Part shown: positions 18,027 to 27,069 of the stretch, piece by piece
Layout: each line of letters starts with the position of its first letter
Position numbering within the stretch: the stretch's first letter is position 1
Assembly (NCBI RefSeq): GCF_026342405.1
Contig: NZ_JAPEMU010000001.1
Span: 5,890,001-5,954,000, forward strand
Direction: 5' to 3'
Length of the DNA: 64,000 nt
Origin: Kitasatospora sp. NBC_00240
GTDB lineage: Bacteria; Actinomycetota; Actinomycetes; Streptomycetales; Streptomycetaceae
Made by a program: the position numbers and the translations under genes
The notes under the pieces: generated by a model
What the model saw: only the letters and a program-made list of their open reading frames with translations
Told to the model about the DNA's origin: nothing
The model's database searches: none

Positions 18027-18626
18027 TCAGACCCAGAGGTCGGTGATCCGTACCCCGAGATCGGCGAGCAGCCGGCGCAGCAGCGGCAGCGACAGGCCGA
18101 TCACGTTGCCCGGGTCGCCGTCGATCCCCTCGACGAACGGCGCCGACCGGCCGTCCAGGGTGAACGCGCCGGCCACGTGCAGCGGCTCGCCGGAGGCGAC
18201 GTACGCGGCGATCTCGGCGTCGTCCGGAGTGCCGAAGCGGACCGTGGTGGAGGCGGTCGCCGAGGACTGCCGGCCGGTGGCGGTGTCGATCACGCAGTGC
18301 CCGGTGCGCAGTACGCCGGCGCGGCCGCGCATCGACTGCCAGCGGGCGAGTGCCTCGGCGGCGTCGGCGGGCTTGCCGAGCGCCTCGCCGTCCAGCTCCA
18401 GCACGGAGTCGCAGCCGATCACCAGCTCCCCGCCGGCGAGCTCGGCCGCCACGGCCTTGGCCTTGGCCTCGGCGAGCACCAGGGCGAGCTCGGACGGCGT
18501 GGCGGCGGTGACGGCGTCCTCGTCGACCCCGCTGACGACCACCTGCGGGTCGAGGCCGGCTTGACGCAGCAGTCCGAGCCGGGCGGGGGAGGCGGAGGCG
18601 AGCACGAGGGTGCGGCGGTCGGTCAT
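18027..18626 (-). CDS. maf: Maf-family nucleoside triphosphate pyrophosphatase
   Basis: A 199-residue house-cleaning enzyme that hydrolyses non-canonical or modified NTPs to NMP and pyrophosphate. It has the family N-terminal loop [18 protein letters not shown], the catalytic region [17 protein letters not shown] and the late [18 protein letters not shown] 18626 begins precisely at conserved sequence. It is one gene away from the carboxylase epsilon subunit, a constant neighbour in actinomycetes. Confidence 0.93.
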   Translation of the reverse strand: MTDRRTLVLASASPARLGLLRQAGLDPQVVVSGVDEDAVTAATPSELALVLAEAKAKAVAAELAGGELVIGCDSVLELDGEALGKPADAAEALARWQSMRGRAGVLRTGHCVIDTATGRQSSATASTTVRFGTPDDAEIAAYVASGEPLHVAGAFTLDGRSAPFVEGIDGDPGNVIGLSLPLLRRLLADLGVRITDLWV

Positions 18627-18720
18627 GGGCACCAGGGTAGGGGGTGCCGGCCGGCCGCCGGCCGCGCCGGTGGGGGCGCACGGCCCGCTCAGAGCATCAG
18701 CGGTTCCGGGCATCAGCGGT

Positions 18721-18846
18721 TCAGAGCATCAGCAGGACGGCCATCACCAGCGCGAGGGCCGCGAGCAGCGGTCCGGCACGGCGCAGCCGTTCCTGCAGTT
18801 GACGAGTGTCGGGGGAGGGCTCGTCGCGGGGGTCTGACCAGAGCAC
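18721..18846 (-). CDS. mmpB: morphogenic membrane protein MmpB-like microprotein
   Basis: A 41-residue reading frame starting at GTG 18846 with TGGAGAA immediately upstream. The protein opens LWSDPRDEP, has a charged helix ([12 protein letters not shown]) and ends in one membrane segment of Leu/Ala/Val/Met running to the last residue. Start and topology match what I remember of the Streptomyces MmpB family (LWSDP near the N-terminus, a single C-terminal membrane helix, location between maf and the carboxylase epsilon gene). It is too short for ordinary ORF thresholds. The very close Shine-Dalgarno is a small caveat. Confidence 0.68.
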   Translation of the reverse strand: MLWSDPRDEPSPDTRQLQERLRRAGPLLAALALVMAVLLML

Positions 18847-18977
18847 TTCTCCAGGGTGCCCCGCGCGGCCCGCGGGGCGCCTGAGTATCCGTACTCAGGT
18901 TTCGGGGCAATCCGGGCCATCCGGCCCGGACCGCGCGCACCCGTGTCCCCTGGGTGGGCGCGGTGGGACGGGCCGGG

Positions 18978-19196
18978 TCAGTGGGCCCAGCCCGAGGTGC
19001 GCCAGACGTCGGGGCCCGGCTTCGGGGTGGTACGAAGGCGCCGGGCGCGGTCGTTCCAGGGGGTCGCCGGGCCGGCGCCGGTGCGGGCCGCCACGGCGGC
19101 GGCCTGCGCGGCGGCGGCCCGGGCTGAGACCACCGCCAGGACGGTGGCCAGCTCCTCGGGGGTCGGCTGCCCGTGCAGCACGTGGATCGGGGCCAT
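18978..19196 (-). CDS. acyl-CoA carboxylase epsilon subunit
   Basis: A 72-residue protein starting at ATG 19196 with GGAGAGGA upstream. It has the pattern of actinomycete AccE/PccE: an N-terminal VLHGQPTPEELATVLAVVSA segment, an Ala-rich helix and a basic C-terminus ending near WRTSGWAH. The epsilon subunit stabilises the AccA2-PccB/AccB holoenzyme. It lies 23 bases after pccB on the same strand and is surely co-transcribed with it. Confidence 0.88.
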   Translation of the reverse strand: MAPIHVLHGQPTPEELATVLAVVSARAAAAQAAAVAARTGAGPATPWNDRARRLRTTPKPGPDVWRTSGWAH

Positions 19197-19219
19197 GCTC
19201 AATCCTCTCCCAAAGCTGC

Positions 19220-20809
<1,590 letters not shown>

Positions 20810-21153
20810 CCGGTGGCTCTCCCTGATCCTGGGCCGCGACCTGTCAGTACTGGGTGAGGGCAGGGCGGCGCAACGAACTACCGTTGAGTAGCGTAGCCAG
20901 CGCGGACCGTTTCCTGTTATGGCCAGCGACACAGTGTGTTAACGGGCGTTATGCGGGACGATGGGGCGGCCTACGCGCTGGGGCGACCACCCGCCACCAT
21001 CCTGTCCCGGCCGCCCGCCGGCCCGCCGCCGCCACGCGCGGTCACCGGAACCGGCCCGGCGGCCCGCCTGCCGCCGTCGCCCCCGTCACCCGCCGTCACC
21101 GGCATCCGCCGGTCTGCGTGCCGCGGCCACCCGCCGGCCCTAGGCTCGGCCCC
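20810..21153. other. divergent pccB-birA intergenic region
   Basis: It contains the pccB promoter and a candidate operator (20878-20892) and, on the other side, the birA promoter. The segment 20985-21140 is GC-rich and shows nothing further. Confidence 0.5.
20878..20892 (-). promoter_or_regulatory. candidate shared acyl-CoA regulon site, pccB copy
   Basis: Plus-strand CTACCGTTGAGTAGC, a partial dyad (CTAC-N6-GTAG). Read on the minus strand it is CTACTCAACGGTAG, which matches the acyl-CoA dehydrogenase promoter sequence CTACTTAACGGTAA at 12 of 14 positions. Confidence 0.5.
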
Positions 21154-22068
21154 ATGAGCGAGTCACTGAGCGAACCTGCCGACGAGTCCGCCCCCCGCCG
21201 CAGCGGACTGCGCGGCTTCGGCGGAGCCGGGCCGTCCCCCTGGACCGACCTGGACCGCCCGCCGCTGGACGCCGCGGCCCTGCGCCGCGACCTGGTGGGC
21301 CCCGGCGGCCTCTGGACCTCCCTCGACGTGGTCGCCGCGACCGGCTCCACCAACACCGACCTGGCCGCCCGCGCCCGCGAGGGCCTGCCCGAGGGGGCGG
21401 TGCTGATCGCCGAGGAGCAGAGCGCGGGACGCGGCCGGCTGGAGCGCACGTGGACGGCGCCCGCCCGCTCCGGGATCTTCCTCTCCGTCCTGCTGCGTCC
21501 CGGCGCCGTCCCGGTCGAGCGCTACGGCTGGCTGCCGATCCTGGTCGGCGTGGCGGCCGCCAGCACCCTCGGCCGGGTCGCCGAGGTGGACGTCTCGCTG
21601 AAGTGGCCCAACGACCTCCAGGTGACGATCGACGGCACGGAGCGCAAGGTCGGCGGCATCCTCACCGAACTCGGCGGCGGCGCCGTGGTCGCGGGCCTGG
21701 GCGTCAACGTCTCGCTGCGCGCCGACGAGCTGCCGGTGCCCGCCGCCGCCTCGCTCGTCCTGGCCGGCGCCGCCGTCACCGAGCGCGACACCCTGCTGCG
21801 GGCCCTGCTGCGCGAGTTCGCCGACCTGTACGGCGAGTGGAAGGCCGCCTCCGGCGACCCGCACGCGAGCGGACTGCTGTCCGCGTACACCGACCGCTGC
21901 GCCACCCTCGGCCGGGCGGTCCGGGTCCAGCTGCCGGGCGGGCGCGAGCTGGTGGGCGAGGCGGTGGCGATCGACGGCGACGGCCGCCTGGTGGTCCGGA
22001 CGGCCGACGGGACGCGGCAGCCGGTCGCGGCGGGGGACGTCGTACACGTACGGCCGGAGAGTGGCTGA
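21154..22068 (+). CDS. birA: biotin--[acyl-CoA carboxylase] ligase (class I BirA)
   Basis: A 304-residue enzyme that makes biotinyl-AMP and transfers biotin to the carrier lysine of AccA-type proteins. The catalytic loop GRGRLERTW is present, as are SLKWPNDLQV (biotin and ATP binding), KVGGILTE and the C-terminal SH3-like domain. There is no N-terminal helix-turn-helix, so it is not a repressor. It is placed divergently from pccB, within reach of its substrate genes. Confidence 0.94.
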   Translation: MSESLSEPADESAPRRSGLRGFGGAGPSPWTDLDRPPLDAAALRRDLVGPGGLWTSLDVVAATGSTNTDLAARAREGLPEGAVLIAEEQSAGRGRLERTWTAPARSGIFLSVLLRPGAVPVERYGWLPILVGVAAASTLGRVAEVDVSLKWPNDLQVTIDGTERKVGGILTELGGGAVVAGLGVNVSLRADELPVPAAASLVLAGAAVTERDTLLRALLREFADLYGEWKAASGDPHASGLLSAYTDRCATLGRAVRVQLPGGRELVGEAVAIDGDGRLVVRTADGTRQPVAAGDVVHVRPESG

Positions 22069-22149
22069 GTCGGCACCCCCGGGCCCCCTCGCCCCGGCCG
22101 GATGCCCCGGATTACGCGATTTCGTGCGAACATTCCACCTGGCAGCGGT

Positions 22150-22163
22150 GTGAGGCGCGCCAC
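22150..22163 (+). promoter_or_regulatory. weak Crp-type match in front of cya
   Basis: GTGAGGCGCGCCAC fits the loose Streptomyces Crp pattern GTG-N6-GNCAC, 65 bases before the cya start. The pattern is short enough to occur by chance in GC-rich DNA. Confidence 0.25.
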
Positions 22164-22205
22164 TACCCCCTGGGGGTGGGCGGTGCGCGCCACCGCCGGG
22201 GTAGT
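22162..22205 (+). promoter_or_regulatory. nested hairpin in the birA-cya gap
   Basis: The outer stem is ACTACCCC (22162-22169) with GGGGTAGT (22198-22205). The inner stem is GGCGGTG (22179-22185) with CACCGCC (22191-22197). The two stems stack directly on the 3' side. It may end the birA transcript or form part of the cya leader. Confidence 0.45.
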
Positions 22206-22227
22206 CGAGTAGGCGGGACATGAGCGA

Positions 22228-23367
22228 GTGCGGCGACCGCACGGGGACGGACCGGTGGCAGAGGACGGCAACGGCGGCGCCAAGGACGATTCGGACGACC
22301 AGACGGTCGCGCTGGATCTTGAGCGGCTGATCCTGGACGCACCACGCCGCTACACCCCGTACCAGGCCGCCCGGGCCGCCGACGTGCCGATGGAGCTGGC
22401 CACCCGCTTCTGGCGGGCGATGGGCTTCCCGGACATCGGGCAGTCCCGGGCACTGACCGACGGCGACGTGATCGCCCTGCGGCGACTGGCCGGCCTGGTG
22501 GAGTCCGGGCTGCTGAGCGAGTCGATGGCGATCCAGGTGGCGCGCTCCACCGGCCAGACCACCGCGCGGCTGGCCGGCTGGCAGATGGACACCTTCCTGG
22601 ACAGCCTCACCCAGGCCGTCGAGCCCGGCCTGACCCGCGCCGACGTCGCGTACCCGCTGGTCGAGCTGCTGCTGCCGGAGTTGGAGCAGTTCCTGGTCTA
22701 CGTCTGGCGCCGGCAGCTGGCGGCCGTCACCGGCCGGGTGGTGCAGGCCGCCGAGGACGCCGAGATCACCAGCGGCCGGCTCGCCGTCGGCTTCGCCGAC
22801 CTGGTCGGCTTCACCCGGCTGTCGCGCCGGCTGGAGGAGGAGGAGCTCGGCGAGCTGGTCGAGACCTTCGAGAACACCTGCTCGGACCTGATCGCGGGCC
22901 TCGGCGGCCGGGTCATCAAGACCCTCGGCGACGAGATCCTGTACGTCTCGGAGGACCCGGTGACGGCCGCCGAGATCGCCCTCGGCCTGGTCGAGACGCT
23001 GGCGGACGACGACACCATGCCCGAACTGCGGGTCGGCCTCGCCTTCGGCACCGTGACCTCCCGGATGGGAGACGTCTTCGGCACCACGGTCAACCTGGCC
23101 AGCCGGCTCACCTCGATCGCGCCCAAGGACGCGGTGCTGATCGACGGCGAGTTCGCGGCCGTGCTTGAGCAGAACGGCAGCGTCGCGCCCGCCGAGCTGG
23201 ACGGTCCGGACCTCGCCGACGCGATCTCGGCCGCGGCGGGGATGCCGGTCGGGGTGGACGTCAACGCCGGGCACCGGTTCCGGCTGCAGCCCATGTGGCG
23301 CCGCCCGGTACGCGGTCTCGGCCTGGTCGAGCCCTGGCTGCTCTCCCGCCGGGTCCGCACGGACTGA
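22228..23367 (+). CDS. cya: class III adenylate cyclase
   Basis: Makes cAMP from ATP. The 379-residue protein has an N-terminal regulatory region of about 180 residues with a MerR-like winged-helix flavour (YTPYQAARAADVP...ALTDGDVIALRRL). The catalytic domain follows: first metal Asp191 in FADLVGF, adenine-selecting Lys231 and second metal Asp235 in KTLGDE, then GTTVNLASRL with the transition-state Asn and Arg. Start choice is uncertain between GTG 22228 and GTG 22255; nothing before VAEDGN is conserved in memory. Streptomyces Cya influences germination and development. It sits next to a GGDEF protein. Confidence 0.92.
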   Translation: MRRPHGDGPVAEDGNGGAKDDSDDQTVALDLERLILDAPRRYTPYQAARAADVPMELATRFWRAMGFPDIGQSRALTDGDVIALRRLAGLVESGLLSESMAIQVARSTGQTTARLAGWQMDTFLDSLTQAVEPGLTRADVAYPLVELLLPELEQFLVYVWRRQLAAVTGRVVQAAEDAEITSGRLAVGFADLVGFTRLSRRLEEEELGELVETFENTCSDLIAGLGGRVIKTLGDEILYVSEDPVTAAEIALGLVETLADDDTMPELRVGLAFGTVTSRMGDVFGTTVNLASRLTSIAPKDAVLIDGEFAAVLEQNGSVAPAELDGPDLADAISAAAGMPVGVDVNAGHRFRLQPMWRRPVRGLGLVEPWLLSRRVRTD

Positions 23368-23725
23368 CGGCCGCCGGGCGGTACGCGGGTACGGCCGCGG
23401 TACCCGGGTACGACCGGGCGGTACGCGGGTACGGCCGGGCGGCAGGCCGGCCTGGTACGGCCGGACGCGGCTGCGGGACACCGCGCTCCACGGGTACCCG
23501 GCCCCGTCCGCCCGCCCGGCGGATCCCCCCGGGGTACGCGCAACGACTGAAGCCGCCGCGCGGTCGGACGCGTCGTCCGGGACAAATGGGGCATACGCCC
23601 GGGGAGTCGCCCTAGTCTTGGGGCACCGCGGTCGTGCCCCGGCCGAGGCGGGCCCGGCCCGCCAGGCCGCGAGCGGGAGCGACCACGACCGACCACAGGA
23701 CCGACCACAGGATCGAGGCGAGCCG
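23368..23725. other. intergenic region with GTAC-rich direct repeats
   Basis: It separates cya from the GGDEF gene. The first 100 bases hold a 40-base-period repeat; a less GC-rich stretch around 23575-23610 (GGGACAAATGGGGCATACG) may hold the downstream promoter. No gene is seen. Confidence 0.45.
23374..23436. repeat. two 23-base direct repeats
   Basis: The 23-base unit beginning CCGGGCGGTACGCGGG occupies 23374-23396 and recurs exactly at 23414-23436 (40-base period); partial copies of GGTACGNGGGTACG lie between and after. Confidence 0.7.
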
Positions 23726-25555
23726 GTGAGCGGTGAGGCCAGCGTCACGGAGCGCGAGCAGTCCGCGCCCTCCCCCGACCTGCGGCTGCAGTCGGTGGTC
23801 GAGCTGGCCCAGGACATGGCCGGCGCCCTCACCCCGCTGGAGGCCGTCCGGGTCGCCGCCGTCCGCGCCACCGCCGCCCTCGACGCCACCATGGCGGCCG
23901 TCTCGGTCTGGGACCGCGAGTCCGGCCGGCTGCGGGTGCTGGTCAACCACGGCGACCTGGCGCCCGGCGAGGAGGAGCTGCCGGAGGACGAGTCCTACCC
24001 GGTGGCCGACTTCCCCGAGATCGTCACCTACCTGGAGGAGCGCTGGACCACCGGCCGGCTGCCGCGTGCCTGGCTGCAGACCGCCGAACCGGCCGAATCC
24101 GAGGACGGCGGCGAACCCGCCGGCCACGCCCAGCCGGGCGCCGGCGCGTTCCGCCAGCACCGCGCCGCCGGGCTGCGCCGGCGCGGGCGCGAGTGCTGCC
24201 TGGTCGCGCCGATCGTGCTGCACGGCCAGGCCTGGGGCGAGCTGTACCTGGCCCGCACCGCCGGCCTGCCGGTGTTCACCGAGGGCGACGCCGACTACGC
24301 CACCCTGCTGGCCGCCCAGATCTCGGCCGGCCTCGCCCAGACCGAACGGCTCGCCGACCTGCGCCGGCTCGCCTTCACCGACCCGCTCACCGGGCTGGCC
24401 AACCGGCGCGCCGTCGACGCCCGGCTGGAGAGCGCGCTGGAGGCCCACAACCGGGACAGCACCGTCGTCTCGCTGGTGGTCTGCGACGTCAACGGCCTGA
24501 AGCGGGTCAACGACCAGCTCGGCCACGAGGTCGGCGACCGGCTGCTGGAACGATTCGCCCACCAGCTCTCGCTGGCCGCCGCCAAACTCCCCGGCAGCCT
24601 CGCCGCCCGGCTCGGCGGCGACGAGTTCTGCCTGCTCGCGGAGGGCCAGAAGGCCGACGAGGTGGTCGCCGTCGCCGAGGAGCTCTGCGCCCGGGCGCTC
24701 GCCCTGGCCGAGGGCGAGGGCGTGGCCTGCGGCGTCGCCTCCACCGGCGACTCGATCGGCCCGGTCACCACCCCCGACCGGCTGTTCCGGCTCGCCGACG
24801 CCGCCCAGTACCGCGCCAAGGCCGCCCGCGCCGCCCACCCCGTGGTGGCCGGCCGCAGCCACGGCCCCGGCTTCACCCCCGACCCGACCGTCCTGCTCGC
24901 CGACGCGGCCGACCCGCACCACCGCGCGGACAGCCGTGGCCGCGGCTCTTCCGCGCGTGCCGCCGGGGACCGCCGCCGGATCCGCGGCGCCGCTCACAGC
25001 GCCGACCCCGGCCAGCTGCTCACCGCCGTGCTCGCCACCCTCGACCAGGCCGGCGCGGTGCGGTCCCACCACCCCGCCGACACCCTGGGCCGGCTGGCCG
25101 GCGTGGCCGAGACCGCGGCCCGGCTGCTGGACGCGGTCGGCTGGTGGATCTCCTACGTCCCGCCGGGCTCGCACCTGATGCGCACCGTCCAGCACGCCGT
25201 CTACCGGATGACCAGCGGCCCCAGCAGCTCGCGGGCCGAGACCCAGCGCGCCCAGATCGAGGCCCCGGACGCCATCTTCGACCTGCGCCACTACCCCCTC
25301 ACCCGGCGCGCCGTCCGCGGCGGCTCCTTCGCCCTGCGCGCGGGGGCGGCCGGCAACGACCCCGCCGAGGAGGCCATGCTGGTGGTCAGCGGCTACCGGG
25401 GGATGGTGGCGGCCGGCGGTCAGAACGTGGCGGGCGGCTGGCTGGTCGAACTCTTCGCCGACGACGCCACCCTGCCGCTGGGTCAGATCGCCTCCGCGAT
25501 GCGGGCCCTGGTCGCGGTGGCCCTCTCCGGACCGGCCTCCCCGCCGCCGTCCTGA
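23726..25555 (+). CDS. GAF-GGDEF-GAF diguanylate cyclase-type protein
   Basis: A 609-residue cytoplasmic protein. A GAF-like sensor (about 20-205) is joined by a short signalling helix (ERLADLRRLAFTDPLTGLANRR) to a GGDEF domain with intact RLGGDEF (residues 295-301), so c-di-GMP synthesis is expected. I see no RxxD inhibitory site just upstream. After a His/Arg-rich linker, a second GAF-like domain (about 430-600, LLDAVGWWISYVPPGSH) ends the chain. The GTG at 23726 has GAGG seven bases upstream; readings from further 5' lack similarity. In Streptomyces, c-di-GMP from such enzymes controls BldD and development. Confidence 0.9.
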   Translation: MSGEASVTEREQSAPSPDLRLQSVVELAQDMAGALTPLEAVRVAAVRATAALDATMAAVSVWDRESGRLRVLVNHGDLAPGEEELPEDESYPVADFPEIVTYLEERWTTGRLPRAWLQTAEPAESEDGGEPAGHAQPGAGAFRQHRAAGLRRRGRECCLVAPIVLHGQAWGELYLARTAGLPVFTEGDADYATLLAAQISAGLAQTERLADLRRLAFTDPLTGLANRRAVDARLESALEAHNRDSTVVSLVVCDVNGLKRVNDQLGHEVGDRLLERFAHQLSLAAAKLPGSLAARLGGDEFCLLAEGQKADEVVAVAEELCARALALAEGEGVACGVASTGDSIGPVTTPDRLFRLADAAQYRAKAARAAHPVVAGRSHGPGFTPDPTVLLADAADPHHRADSRGRGSSARAAGDRRRIRGAAHSADPGQLLTAVLATLDQAGAVRSHHPADTLGRLAGVAETAARLLDAVGWWISYVPPGSHLMRTVQHAVYRMTSGPSSSRAETQRAQIEAPDAIFDLRHYPLTRRAVRGGSFALRAGAAGNDPAEEAMLVVSGYRGMVAAGGQNVAGGWLVELFADDATLPLGQIASAMRALVAVALSGPASPPPS

Positions 25556-25883
25556 GCCTCGGGCGACCCGGACCCGCACCGCCGCGGAGATCCGCCGGTG
25601 CCGGCCCGCGTCGTCCGGGCGCCCCGGCCCGGCCCGCGTCGTCCGGGCCGCCCGGCTCGGCCCCGGCCGCCGGACGGCCGCGCGGTGGCCCGCGCCGTGC
25701 TTCGTACCGGCGAATGGACCGGGGCGGACGGGGTAGCCGGGGCGTGTCGGTGACCGCTCTGTGCCGGGCAGGTCGCGGTCCGGGAACAGTCGGGGACGCA
25801 GGCCTGTCGCGCCGTCGTGGCTCATGGCACAGTGAGCGCGATCGGCGGCCATGTGGGCCCGGCCGGATCGGGGAGATGAGTCG
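25556..25883. other. intergenic region
   Basis: GC-rich, with a duplicated GGCCCGCGTCGTCCGGGC (near 25604 and 25630). The segment 25780-25880 upstream of the small membrane protein probably carries its promoter. No gene is supported. Confidence 0.4.
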
Positions 25884-26249
25884 ATGAGAGCACGTCTGGC
25901 GAGTGCGGTCCTGTCCATAACGCTGGCTTTCGGCGGTGCGGCGATCGCCGCGGCACCGGCGCAGGCCGCGCCTCGTACGGCCGTGGTCGGGGCCGTCCAG
26001 GGGGCGCCCGCGCAGGCCGCGCAGGCTGTTCAGGGCGCGCCGGCGGCCGCCGCGGCGAGCGACGGCACCGTAACCGTCGCGAAGCAGCGCACCCAGCTGG
26101 CGAAGTCGAAGTCCAAGTCCAAGTCCAAGAAGAAGTCGGGTTTCTTCGGCAAGCTGATCGGCGTGGTCGTCGGCATCGTGGTGCTGGTGGTGGTGATCGC
26201 CCTGATCATCGCGGTGGTGCTGATGCTCCGTCGTCGTAGCCGCGACTGA
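25884..26249 (+). CDS. small secreted/membrane protein with Lys-Ser repeat and C-terminal membrane helix
   Basis: A 121-residue protein preceded by GGGGAG. It has a signal peptide (1-28, ending AQAAP), then an Ala/Gln/Val-rich stretch with a duplicated VQGAPAQAAQ/VQGAPAAAAA. A cationic run KSKSKSKSKKKS comes next, a 25-residue membrane helix (IGVVVGIVVLVVVIALIIAVVLML), and RRRSRD at the end. This predicts a type I membrane protein with a short outer domain bearing the basic run against the membrane face. Function unknown; I do not recognise a named family. Confidence 0.75.
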   Translation: MRARLASAVLSITLAFGGAAIAAAPAQAAPRTAVVGAVQGAPAQAAQAVQGAPAAAAASDGTVTVAKQRTQLAKSKSKSKSKKKSGFFGKLIGVVVGIVVLVVVIALIIAVVLMLRRRSRD

Positions 26250-26299
26250 CGGCAGGTCCGTGGTCGACGCCTGCCGCGTGCAGGCACGGAGCTGTTCCC

Positions 26300-26328
26300 G
26301 TCCCCGTCCGCCGTGTGCGGCCGGGGAC
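26300..26328. terminator. hairpin between convergent genes
   Basis: Outer stem GTCCCCG/CGGGGAC (26300-26306, 26322-26328) enclosing GCCG-TGTG-CGGC, between the Lys-Ser protein gene (+) and the TetR gene (-). It probably works in both directions. Confidence 0.6.
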
Positions 26329-26344
26329 GGTCGCGTTCGGTGCG

Positions 26345-26944
26345 TCAGCTCCGGAACGCGCGCAGGAACAGCTCGACCACGCTGTCGGCGTAGGCGTCGT
26401 CGAGCGGGCCGAGGTGGTGGATCCAGCGGTAGTACAGCGGGCCGTAGAGCAGTTCGACAGCGAGGTCCAGGTCGGCGTCCGCGGGGAGCCCGCCGGTCCG
26501 GCGGGCGCTGCGCAGACGCTCCTTGGTCACCTCCAGCAGCGGGGCGAGCAGGCGTTCCCGGTACTCGCGCAGCAGGGCCGGATCGAGTTGGGTCTCGGCG
26601 ACGAGGGCCCGGGCGGGGTTGTTGAAGACCGGGTCGGCGAGTTGGCGGACGGTCGGGCGGAGCAGGCTCCTGAGGTCGGCGGCCAGGTCGCCGGTGTCGG
26701 GTACGGCGAGGCTGCCGCCCTCGTCCTCCTCGGCGGCGAGGAAGGCGTCGAAGACGACCGCGCCCTTGGAGGGCCACCAGCGGTAGATCGTCTGCTTGCC
26801 GACGCCGGCCCGGGCGGCGATCGCCTCGATGCTGACCTTGGCGTAGCCGAGTTCGGTGACGAGTTCGGCGGCCGCAGCGAGGACGGCCTTGCGTGAGCGT
26901 TCGCTGCGGCGGGCGGGGTCGGGGGTGCTGCTGCGGGTGGCCAT
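26345..26944 (-). CDS. TetR/AcrR-family repressor
   Basis: A 199-residue regulator with an N-terminal helix-turn-helix (VLAAAAELVTELGYAKVSIEAIAARAGVGKQTIYRWWPSKG, residues 20-61) and a TetR C-terminal ligand domain. It is divergent from a macrolide-type glycosyltransferase gene. The intergenic space holds two near-identical dyads (26967-26981 and 27027-27041) that are very likely its operators. The expected behaviour is repression of itself and of the glycosyltransferase until a ligand, perhaps the drug to be modified, binds. Confidence 0.9.
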   Translation of the reverse strand: MATRSSTPDPARRSERSRKAVLAAAAELVTELGYAKVSIEAIAARAGVGKQTIYRWWPSKGAVVFDAFLAAEEDEGGSLAVPDTGDLAADLRSLLRPTVRQLADPVFNNPARALVAETQLDPALLREYRERLLAPLLEVTKERLRSARRTGGLPADADLDLAVELLYGPLYYRWIHHLGPLDDAYADSVVELFLRAFRS

Positions 26945-26966
26945 GGGGCGATTCTAGGCATTCAAC

Positions 26967-26981
26967 GAAACGGACCGTCTC
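26967..26981. promoter_or_regulatory. TetR operator O1
   Basis: GAAACGGACCGTCTC, an imperfect dyad that lies 23 bases in front of the tetR start codon and a few bases upstream of the glycosyltransferase -35 hexamer. It matches O2 at 12 of 15 positions. Confidence 0.7.
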
Positions 26982-26984
26982 GTC

Positions 26985-27014
26985 TTGACGGGTCCGACGG
27001 GGCGTGGTCATGAT
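26985..27014 (+). promoter_or_regulatory. promoter of the glycosyltransferase gene
   Basis: TTGACG (26985-26990), an 18-base spacer and CATGAT (27009-27014). It is flanked by the two TetR dyads, so the repressor would cover the -35 side and the start region. Confidence 0.5.
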
Positions 27015-27026
27015 GGTGAGCATTGC

Positions 27027-27041
27027 GAGACGATCCGTCTC
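27027..27041. promoter_or_regulatory. TetR operator O2
   Basis: GAGACGATCCGTCTC, perfect six-base arms around ATC, exactly 60 bases from O1. Confidence 0.75.
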
Positions 27042-27069
27042 GTCTCGCTATCCCGGGAGAGGACCTCAC

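Noticed and set aside
26100-26140. Short AAGTCC repeats as a CRISPR-like or satellite array
   Set aside because: They are codons for the Lys-Ser run inside a well-supported small gene, and there are no spacers.
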